DNA of 64,000 bases, taken from Acanthornis magna. Lineage: Eukaryota > Chordata > Aves > Passeriformes > Acanthizidae. Positions 48,604 to 57,640 of this stretch are shown here, piece after piece. The notes beneath the pieces were generated by a model. It saw only the letters and a list, made by a program, of their open reading frames with translations, was not told the DNA's origin and did no database searches. Position numbers and translations under genes: made by a program. The stretch is taken from positions 17,822,501-17,886,500 of the forward strand of contig JAWUZG010000051.1 in the NCBI GenBank assembly GCA_036785705.1. The letters are read 5' to 3'. How positions within the stretch are numbered: position 1 is the stretch's first letter; each line of letters starts with the position of its first letter.

Positions 48604-51209
48604 AGGGTTGTGGTTTCTCGTGTTGTTTTCCTTCTTATTTTTTTTTAAATGCCTAAGTGTCATGATTTGGAGTCCTTCATGCCTCATGACTATTCAGTAT
48701 CAGCCAATATGCTGCTGCCCTCTGACGGGCCAAGCAAGAGACGTGTGGCAACGCTTGACTGAAAATTTCCGAAACCCTGTTAGCTCAGCCTTCTAGTCAT
48801 GCGGTGCAGTTAGATAACTAAATATGTTTACATATGCCTGTAGGGAAGAGCCTATTAAAGCAAGGATCATGACTTTTATCTACACTGGAGAGACAACTGG
48901 GGCTGTGAGCTCTTGCTCATGGGTCATTCAGAAGAAACACGTAGCTTGTAAAACATCGCTGCAGGCCATATTGACATGGAGAACAAGGAATGAGGTTTCT
49001 TGTACCACTCTACCTGCTTGGTATTTTGCCTGTGGGACAGCTGGAACCCAGTGAACTACAGAAGGTGGGCTACATAATCTGTACTATATCACATTTCTCC
49101 TCTTTAGGTGGGATTCTCTGCATCACTGAACTACAGCTGCAGCTTTGACAATGGAGTTGTCATTAGCAGCTGGGGTTTTGTCACTGCAGAGGTACTGTAA
49201 ATGTGCAGTGTATTCCCACAAGCTGCAATACATATGAAGAGCTGCAAATCATCTTACAGTTTGATCCCAGAAAGGTTTGCCGGCAAGACAAATCATGTTT
49301 GCAGTGTGCAGAAATCACTGTTACACAGCAAAGCCACAAGAAGAAGCAGTCCTAGCAGTGGGGTAATATATCCTTGCAGAAAGAGCTTTTGCTGACATGC
49401 ACTTACTTCCTCTGCAGAGCTCATACAAATGCTTCTGCAAGTATGAGGCTGGAGGCATCTGCATCTCCACCAGTATTGGTAGCAGTGCCCCATTAGCGGT
49501 GCAGTTGTTTCACGTGGTGCTGTGATTCAGGTGTGTCAAGGTAACAGGAGAGATCACCAGCTCTGTGGAAAGGCAGAGTCCTGCTTAATTCCACAGTCTC
49601 TAGAAACACTTCCTGAGCTACTAGCAGTCCTTTCCAGCCCACCTTCCAAAACTCCAGCAACAGCTGCTCCACATGTTCCACAGCTACATATGCTTGCCAA
49701 ACCTGCACACAACCCAGGCTGAGCAACCAGGGGAATAATAACACAGCCATGAGGGAACACTCAATTTCCACAGAACACTCCCATAGAACATGGAGTCACA
49801 CAAACCACAACATGCAGTGCAATCATTCTCAGCCCCAGGGCTGTTTTAACAACAATATCTGTTTCTGCAGAAGGTCACCTGGCCAGCAGAATTCTGGCTA
49901 TCATCTGGTTACCCCTTGCAGCAGAAACATGGAAACAAAATATGCCCAAGAAACACAGGTAAGCTGCAGCAGGCATCTTCTGCAATCGTTCTACAAAGGT
50001 CTGTATACTTTTGTTTATTACTTTAGAACTAAAGATTGCATCTTGAAAAAAACCCAAAACATAAGCTACTAATTTTAAAGCTGAAAGACATGGCTTAGTA
50101 TGACTTTTATAGGTGTGTGTATGGTTCAGCTTTATTTTTTCAAGGCAATTATTGAAATTAATACTCTTGCTACAGAATTACCCAGAATTCATACTCACTG
50201 ATATTGGGACATGAGGAGCATGTCAGGATGAGAAAGGATGTCTGTTCTGTAATACAGAAAACCATGTAAACCTGGTCTTTCCCTCTTCTGGGCCAGATTT
50301 ACCTTCTGCTGTTTTAAGGTTGGCAGCCCACACATAAGTGACTCATCCTTTTGTCCTCCTCTACACAGGCTCCAGCCTCTGCTCTTCTCTCCTTCCTGTA
50401 CCTATTGTACCTCACCTCAGGAGCAGAGGATTGCAGTGTTGCAAAAGGAAAGAGGGGAAACGCTTTGGCATGCAAGCAGGTTCTGTTCAGCGAAGGAGCT
50501 GTAGCAGTTTGAGTCTGTGCAGTCAGCTGCCAGTTTAGCTAATTGTGCTCGGTGGGAGTACCTATTGAATTGCCCCTATCAGACAGGTGAAGGGCTTCAG
50601 TGGTGTAGGGTAGTTTAAAGAACATGGGATTAAACCCAAACACAGAGTTTCTGCTAGTTTAGAGTATGACTCTAAATAGCAACTTGGCTCTGGTTTTGTT
50701 TCAGCACTAGAGGCAGATTTAGTTACTCTCAGACTTTTGTTGCCGTTTGAGGTCAGCACAAGAACACCAAGAGAGCTGCACGTTTAATTAACCGGGATTC
50801 CAGACCTCCAATTGTGACCTTCTGGAGCGGCAGCAGGAGGCCACACAATCTCCAGGACACTTTTGTTTGCTCCATCCTCATTCTTCAATACTTTTTTTTT
50901 TTTTGAAGCATTGCTGTCCAAGGACTGATATAAGCATGTTACAGGGCTGCACATCAAGCCAGCAGCTTGTCCAGCTGCCTAGCCCTGGAGCCTCCCCTGC
51001 CCTCCTTGCCCTAGGCAACACACCTGCACATTATAACAGGCTGATATTAGACTTGTGTGACTTACTCCTTTTAAACAACTGCTTGATCCCACCCCTGGGA
51101 GAAACAAAGTAGGGTTAGTTTTTTCCTCCCTTTCCTCAGTAGTGCAGGCAAACCTGTGTAGAAAAACCATTTTTGTAGCAGGTTGTTCTAATGCAAGCTG
51201 GTGATATCG
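48604..51209. other. Intergenic between the two NANOG genes, no gene seen
   Basis: Only unrecognised short open frames. A T-run lies near 50890-50903. Confidence 0.45.
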
Positions 51210-51789
51210 TGAGAACGTTAAAATAAATTTATTTTTAATTCAAACTTTGTGAGAACATTAACATTAAGAACATTGAACATTAACCAGAAGTAATAAAAAA
51301 CAACATGCACATAACATAAAACGTGCTTGGTAACACTGCAAAAACTCCAACAACAAAGAACATCATACTTTATGAAAAATTATTCTGCAACAACAAATAT
51401 TCACCTCCTTTGCAGTGGAAGCTCTGCTGCAAGACACACAGGGCAAGGATCAGAGATCATCTGCTAGAGAGGCAGTAAAAGAAGGTGAAACTCGAACAAC
51501 AAACAGATTTTAACAACCACTGCTGCTCACAGCTATGACATTGCACACGGGCCTCAATTAATGAGGTTCCATCTAACAGATACCCAAAGCATCTTTGCCA
51601 AGGGTTAGCTATGAACAGACAGGAACACTTAAACAGAAAACTAGCCCCAGGCATCAGGGTGCTGAGCCCCTCCTGTGGTTAAAACAGGAGTAGTGGAGGA
51701 GGAGCAAGAAAAACGAATAGAACCTGTATCCCTGAGTCAAGACCCTAGAAATCCCATGGACAAACACAAGAGATGGGAGGAAAAAATGC
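51210..51789 (-). other. NANOG: Probable 3' UTR and poly(A) signal of NANOG (- copy)
   Basis: On the - strand a consensus AATAAA lies at 51233-51228, about 560 bp after the stop codon, in an AT-rich context. This gives a normal 3' UTR length. No other consensus signal was noted between it and the stop codon. Confidence 0.55.
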
Positions 51790-52203
51790 TTAAGCCTGAG
51801 ACTCATAGCCACTCTGGGTCCCCATGGGATGCCAAGCTACCTGGCATTGATTCTGTATAGGAGAGCTCGAGAATGGTGTGACAGTGTCAGAGGTGCTCTG
51901 GAAGTTGAAGGTATCTTCTACCGCCATGCCAACGTAATCTATATTGTCAAAGTAGCTGTGATAGAAGCTCATTTGCTGGCTTAATAAACCCATGGTTTGC
52001 TGGGTATTGCAGCTTGTCCCAGCTTTTCCAAAGAGCCCCTCATCCTCCACAGACATGAATGAGTACAAGTTCTGCCCACTCCCATAAGTCTGTCCGCTGC
52101 TGTAAGCCTCGTGCATGGTGGGCACAGCCTGAAGGTTGCTGACAAGGAAGCCCTGGTGAAACGTGGGGGCTATGTCCAGATAGGCAGCTTGATGAATCCC
52201 ATT
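51790..52203 (-). CDS. NANOG: NANOG (- copy), exon 4 (terminal)
   Basis: Residues 178-314: NGIHQAAYLD, FHQGF, the GQNLYSFM region, FYHSY and a tail ending GYESQA. Acceptor CTCCTAG. 414 bp including stop. Confidence 0.92.
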   Translation of the reverse strand, partial: NGIHQAAYLDIAPTFHQGFLVSNLQAVPTMHEAYSSGQTYGSGQNLYSFMSVEDEGLFGKAGTSCNTQQTMGLLSQQMSFYHSYFDNIDYVGMAVEDTFNFQSTSDTVTPFSSSPIQNQCQVAWHPMGTQSGYESQA

Positions 52204-54493
52204 CTAGGAGAGACAAAGAAATAGTTCAGTAATGCAGACAGCAGCACCAATGGGCCATTCTTTTGGATGGGTCCTCATTTCTCCTCCAGCCCCTCCTCCA
52301 AGCCGAACAATAGCACCTCTTTCATGCCCATTATCCTCCCAATAGATCAGTAATAGCAGAGATGACTGCCTCTTGAGTTAGTAATCAGCAGCTCAAGGAG
52401 AACTCAAGGTGTCTTAGGAACACCACTCTTTTTAAGAGATGCCACTGTAAACCCTGATGGGAGAAATATAACTGGCTTGGTAATACTGAGCCCTGTGCAC
52501 TGTTTGAATTAGCAGGCTGGACATGATACACTTCTCCTTGCAGACTGGAGGACCCGTGACTGGTGGTGATGGGGAAGTTTACTTACCTGTGTTAGATACA
52601 TCCCTTTTTCCATCCACTGGCTCTCCTTTTGGCAACGCTTAAATTTCATCCGTTGATTCTGAAACCATGTTTTCACCTAAAAGTCATGCAGAAAGGACAT
52701 AAGAAATTAGAAATCAGTTTTCAGATCTTACTACACATCATTCCTTCTACTACAATCCAGTTTATGCTTGGCTTCTAACACTGCAAATAATTTCAGCAGC
52801 TAACAATGTGGAGCAGATGCAAGTAGCTATGAAATCAGAGCTGAGACATGAAAACTAACATTCCTACTCCTCGGATGACCACCAGCTCTTTTCTGACTAA
52901 AAACCCTGCAACCTTATTCAAATAAACGGAAACAGTCCACTGGGGCATACACCCACGGGCTTTTCTCTCTTGAGGTTTCAGAGGATACAGCCTCCTTTTA
53001 TCATACACTCTGGCTGCATGTTGCCCTCTTCCTTTCCCCATCGGCCGAGGTACTAGGAAGGGGCAGCCTTCCCGAACCCCTTATCACATACCCCCCTTGA
53101 ACATGTCCTTTCCCCCCAAATTTTAGAAACTCAGGCTTGTGCAGACCCATTTGTTTCATGAGTCAAACTGTCTGGGCTCTGTAACAAACCTGTGGCGTGC
53201 ACTTGGTAGAGACATTAAGACCCATTTCAAAGACGCTAACACCCATACCTTCACCCATGCGATTGTTTGTGGCGATACTAGCACATATCTTTCCTATCAG
53301 TTCCTTTTTGACCGTTTCTCTAGGGAGAGACCAAGGTGCCACTCTAAGAAAAGCAACTTGCATAGCAGTGCAGGTATCTGACTTTTTACGTTCAGAGACA
53401 ACACATGTCCATACAGAGCAGTAACCTGACTCTGCATAGCCCTGCTTTGCAGGTCCTCTTCAAACACCTGCACGGAGTGGGTGGATAGTGCTGGAACCAA
53501 ACATAAGAAGAAGACTGAGTCATAGATTTTCACACCCTCTGCTCTCACATAAGCAATACCACGACCAAGATAATGAAAGCAACTTATCTCTGGGGTCTAA
53601 GCAAAAGAAAAAAAGCACCACCCCCCGCCCCCCATCCCCAACTCAGCTGCTGCTCAGAGCAAGATGTTCACCTGTTTGTAGGTGAGCTCCAGGGCAGCAG
53701 CCAGCTCCCGGATCTGCTGGGGGCTGAGGTACTTTTGGCTCTGGAAGCGCTGGTGTAGGGCTATCAGCTGCTCCTTTGAGAAGGCTGTGCGGCTCTTGCC
53801 CGACTTCACCACGCCCTTGCCTTGCGGCTTGACCTTCTGCAAAGAGGCGTGGGGAGACGGGCTCGCTGCTGCGGTGGGGCTCGTGGCGGAGTCGGGGGTG
53901 TAGTACTGGGTGAACGTCCCAGAGCTGGAGGAAGCTGGAGAGTCAACTGAGGAGAAAAAAGAACTGCAGTGAGCATAATAAGGCAGGGAAGATGTAAAAA
54001 ACTCTAAAAGTCGAGCTTTTCGGGAGAATTTGAGATTGCGGATGCCCTGGCGACTCGCAGGGGCTCTGCAGGCGTGGGCGGCGCAGCGCGGGGGGGTTGC
54101 CACAGGCAGCCTGGCGGCAGCGGAACCGGAGCGCCTCTCTGCTCGCCCCTTGAGCTCGTCCCGTGTGGGCAGAGCGGCCACGCCGGGGCCGCCGGCAGCA
54201 GCGCCCGGCTCCCGCCGCCCCTCGTCGGCCACCGCAGCCTCGCCATCCCCTGCCGGCCCCGGGAAGGAGGCACACAGCCGCTCCCAGCCCGGGGCAGGCC
54301 GATCGCTCGGCCGGGCCGGCCGCGTACCTGAGGGACTGGGAGTCTTGGCCGCGGGCAAGGGGAGGGCGTCCGGCGCCGGAGCCTCCTCGGCGGGCATGCT
54401 GTCCATGTTGCCTGCGGAGAACCAGTAGTAGTCCCCAAACCTGGCCGTGCCGGGGTAGGCCATGTAGGACGGCGTGGCCAGGTGGGCGCTCAT
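51790..54493 (-). CDS. NANOG: NANOG homeobox pluripotency factor, - strand, 4 exons, intact
   Basis: Homeodomain transcription factor of pluripotent and germ cells. Exons on the - strand: 54493-54328, 53946-53672, 52676-52587 and 52203-51790, all GT-AG, phases 1, 0, 0. The joined frame is 945 bp, 314 aa plus stop; chicken NANOG, from memory, is about 309 aa. It starts MSAHLATPSY like chicken NANOG. An in-frame ATG 30 bp upstream (54523) would add ten residues; I prefer 54493 for its better Kozak context (GCCATGA) and family match. The homeodomain is at about residues 104-163, with the NANOG-type helix 3 WFQNQRMKFKRC. The C-terminal region is rich in Gln, Ser and Tyr and has no mammalian tryptophan repeat, as in birds. 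It is convergent with SLC2A3, the arrangement known in mammals, so this is probably the ancestral locus. Confidence 0.93.
52587..52676 (-). CDS. NANOG: NANOG (- copy), exon 3
   Basis: Residues 148-177: recognition helix VKTWFQNQRMKFKRCQK and linker to YLTQ. 90 bp, phase 0 at both ends, donor CAG-GTAAGT. Confidence 0.93.
52905..53302 (-). mobile_element. Endogenous retrovirus 3' fragment in NANOG intron 2 (copy 2)
   Basis: Same family as the 48.15-48.60 kb copy, in reverse orientation and so sense to NANOG. On the - strand it has internal sequence, a purine tract (53097-53091), then an LTR start TGTGATAAGGGG at 53088. Similarity stops near 52905, after TTGCAGG, so the U5 end is missing. No coding genes are present. 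Confidence 0.75.
53672..53946 (-). CDS. NANOG: NANOG (- copy), exon 2
   Basis: Completes codon 56 and runs to residue 147: VDSPASSSSGTF, a Ser/Pro-rich segment with PDSATSP, and homeodomain helices 1, 2 and the start of 3. 275 bp. Acceptor CTCCTCAG, donor GTGAAC. Confidence 0.92.
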
Positions 54494-54560
54494 GGCCGGG
54501 CTGGGTCCCCCAGCCCCGAGCATGAGGCGATGTGGTGGTCGAGGCTGCCGGCGGCCCGTG
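54030..54560. promoter_or_regulatory. CpG island over NANOG (- copy) exon 1 and intron 1
   Basis: Dense CpG and high GC over exon 1 and the 381-bp intron 1. The matching region of the + copy has much lower CpG content. Long open frames on both strands here are mostly compositional. Confidence 0.65.
54328..54493 (-). CDS. NANOG: NANOG (- copy), exon 1
   Basis: Residues 1-55 and the first base of codon 56: MSAHLATPSYMAYPG, FGDYYWFSAGN and an Ala/Pro-rich end. Donor TCAG-GTACGC, phase 1. Starting at the upstream ATG (54523) would make the coding part 196 bp. Confidence 0.88.
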
Positions 54561-54640
54561 GGCAGGAATCCATCGGGCGGAGGTGGGGGATGCTTTAAGT
54601 CCTCCCCGGCCTGCCCTTGGCTGGAGGTATTGTCACGGCC

Positions 54641-54656
54641 ATTGTCATGTTAAAAG
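54641..54656 (-). promoter_or_regulatory. Sox-Oct-like composite element of NANOG (- copy)
   Basis: On the - strand it reads TTTTAACATGACAATG, 148 bp upstream of the ATG. It matches 12 of 15 positions of the mammalian NANOG OCT4/SOX2 site TTTTGCATTACAATG: the SOX half is good and the octamer half degenerate. A TATA-like TTAAAG (54598-54591) lies about 45 bp downstream. The + copy has the same core in the same relative place. Confidence 0.5.
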
Positions 54657-54699
54657 TTGCTTGATTGGTGAGGAGGGACTTCGAGGGTATTCAGGAACT

Positions 54700-57177
54700 G
54701 GGGGAGGGTTGGGACACCAGGCCGCGATGCCCAACTTGGCTTCTAGGTGCTCCGGTGGGATGAGCACATCCCTCCCTGCTGGGGGGTGGGAGGGAGAGCC
54801 TTGCTGGCCCCTCGGGGCAGCAGACCTGAGCAGAGTCACCTGGGCAGTTGGACAGGGCTTGGCAGACACCCCCCACCCCCACATTTCACACTCTTTCTCC
54901 TCACAGGTCCCCACCCAAATAGAAATAATGGACCCGGAGCCCGCCGCGGGGCATGCGGAGACTTTGTGCGTCTGCATTGCAGATCGCAGCCATCATCGCA
55001 AACAGATAAGCCCTCCACCTCCCCGCAAGTGATCCAGCCGGGGGCAGGGGATGGCCCTACAGAGTGGTGTCTGTATGGTGGGGAAGAGGGCTCAAAGAAA
55101 GCCAGGCTGCTTTTCCCAGCGGCTCGCCCAAGGCTGAGTCAGGCAGCCCTGTTCTCCATATTTTCCAAGCTTCTTTCCCCCGCCATTTAAGACTTTTTAA
55201 AAAGTGATGTCTTAAAACAAAAATTTTTAAAAACCCCAACTTTTGCTACACAGCCGGGAGAGGTGTGAATCTCCGGATCAGATTGAAAAGGAGATAAGAG
55301 CACTGCAGCTGTAATAGAGCTTTACAGATCTTAAGGATTTGAAGTTAGGGCCTACAGACTTCTTGGGGAGAATAAACTGTTTCCCTTGCCATCCTCTCCC
55401 CACCCCAAATATTACTACTTACTTTAAGGAAATTAAAAACTTATCGGGAGGATCTCATGGCCTGGGAGTTACAAAACCTGGAAAACCACCTGGAAGAAGT
55501 GCAAATGAGGGCATGTGACACATCAAGCAAATTCCCCACCAATGCAAGGGAACAGAACACGGGCAGGGGAGTAGGTACTAACCTGTTGCACTGTTAAACA
55601 TCTTTAGGAGCTGACAGAGAAAGACCTCCCTTGACCTCAATTTATCTCCTCCTCCCATCTTGAGTCATAATGAGAAATGAGCCCCAGCTGGTCCTCTGAG
55701 CCAGCAAGGAAGGGTCCTTGCCGGGCCTACTTTTGATTACCTCCTAATTAATGATGATTTAGTTTCTCAGAATGCGGACGAGATCCAGTCAGGAGGGCTA
55801 TCAGGGATATGGGAGGAAGTGATTATAATCTAGCGAGAGGGATGAAAATACCGAGCTAGAGCCAGAGCCTGGTTCTGCCCCCAGAGCAAGCAGAGCCAGC
55901 CAGGCTGTGGGTTTGGGGCAGGTCACTTGCTTAGTGCTCGCAGTGCAGGTGCACGAACGGAAAGGGATTGTCCCTCGGACGTGAAGCCATCCTGCTCCCC
56001 TTTGTGAAACACAGAGCCGCCGGTCCCCATGTCCCCTGCTGGCAGGGCTGCCCCGGGACACGCGTGATCCCCGCGGGGGCTCTCCGAGTCCGCCAAAAGC
56101 AGCCCGCTGCAAAGACTGAGAAAAACGCGGGTTCTCTACAAGGCACAGCCCTGGTGTTTGGCCGTCCCAGAGGCTGCAGGAACCCCCGAGTTGTCCGAGG
56201 ACACACGGCTGATGAAGATCAACCGCGGCAGAGGGATTAGAGTTTTACAGATGGAGTAACACCGCCTCTGCCAGCAAATCCTCCCTCGGAGAGCTCTGTG
56301 TGTGTTTGGAAAGATAGCAAGACTGCTCATAGTTCGCGATTTTGATACGTAGATCAGTTTTCACGTATATATCAGCTTCTGTCTCAGAGTCAGACCTTCT
56401 TTGTAGTGAGCATGAAGCTGATTTAATCCCCTCCCCTTTTTTTAAAATGTCTTTATTCATATTTTTGTTCTCTCATCCCATTTGCCCTCCATTCCCTTTG
56501 TTTGATGCTTTAATCAAATATTTTTTCCACTTACTCCCTTCGAGTGAGAATAATTTGCTCCCTCTCCCCAGCTATACTTCTAATCAGGTGACCAAACATG
56601 TATTTCTTAATGTCATTGTGAGAGAAGTAAGACTTGTGTAAATGTATAAAACAATACCATCTAAAGTCAGAATTTATTTAGGAAAAGAAATCCAGTTATT
56701 TTCCCCTAAATAAATGATACATATAGAAACATATTGCAAAGGTAAATCCTCTAGTCATACAGACACAGAGAGTGCTATGGGAAACACGACATGGACATTT
56801 GGGAAGCTCCTGGGGTGATCAGGTCTGGAACATCTGCCTGTGGCACCACAGCCTTCAGACTGGATATACTGCCCATGGATCTCCAGAGCTGATACGCTTT
56901 TAAAAAAATACTTGCTGGGAATGACTCACAGAGCAGATACAAGTATCCATTCGTGTTTCTTTTGAAACTGTTTTCCACTGAAACAGCAACACAAGACAGA
57001 TCTAGTCTAATCCTGGTTTTCCCAGCAGGGCCAAATAGCGGGAAAAATTTGGGTTTTGACCCTGGGCTGTGTCCCTCTCTCCATTCTGTGGCTAGCCCTT
57101 TCTTTTACAGTTCTTGGCTCATTATGTGCCTAATACTGGGGAGCTTTGGTCAGGTGAGTAAGTTGGCTCATTAAGTA
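54700..57177. other. Region upstream of NANOG (- copy), no gene seen
   Basis: Moderately GC-rich up to about 55.1 kb and around 55.85-56.25 kb, otherwise AT-rich. It may hold NANOG enhancers, but I see no clear site beyond the promoter element. No exon of the neighbouring AICDA gene known from other vertebrates is visible. Confidence 0.45.
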
Positions 57178-57640
57178 TGTATGGAAAACCATGCTATGAA
57201 AAGCCAATGTCCATAAAGGAGACAGAGGAGTCCTGCAACTTTTTTCGCATAAAGGGAGACAGTCCACTGGGGCACACACCCACAGGCTTTTCTCTATGAG
57301 GTTTTGGGGGATGCAGCCTCCTTTTATCCTAAACTTCTGGCCCGATGTTGCCCTCTTCCTTTCCCCATTGGCTGAGGTACTAGGAAGGTACAGCATTCCC
57401 GAATCGCCTGCCACATATTCCCCCCTTGACCCTGTCATTTTCCCCCAAATTTCAGAAACTCAGGCTTGTGCGGACCCACTGGTCTGTCTCAGGAGTCAAA
57501 CTGTCTGAGCTCTGTAACAAAGCCGTGGCTTGCAGCAGATAGAGACACTAAGATCCATTTCAAAGTCATTAACACTCATACCTTCAACTCATGCAATTGT
57601 TTGTGAAGACATTTTTCCTTCCTTCCATCTTTCCTAACAA
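57178..57640 (-). mobile_element. Endogenous retrovirus 3' fragment with 3' LTR (copy 3)
   Basis: On the - strand it shows internal 3' sequence, the purine tract AAGGGGGGAATA (about 57427-57417), then an LTR from TGTGGCAGG (57415) to CCATACA (57178), 238 bp. It aligns with copy 1 over the whole LTR, including the U5 stretch GACTCCTCTGT that copy 2 lacks. Degenerate and non-coding. Confidence 0.75.

Noticed and set aside
48066..53381. Similar antisense open frames in the ERV copies at 48.1 and 53.2 kb
   Set aside because: They look conserved only because the two ERV fragments are related in sequence; they are antisense to the element and have no known product.
53654..54523. Single-exon 289-codon reading of the NANOG 5' half as the true gene model
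   Set aside because: It reads through a good GT-AG intron (53947-54327) and ends inside intron 2 before the recognition helix; the spliced model matches the family. Kept only as a possible retained-intron isoform.
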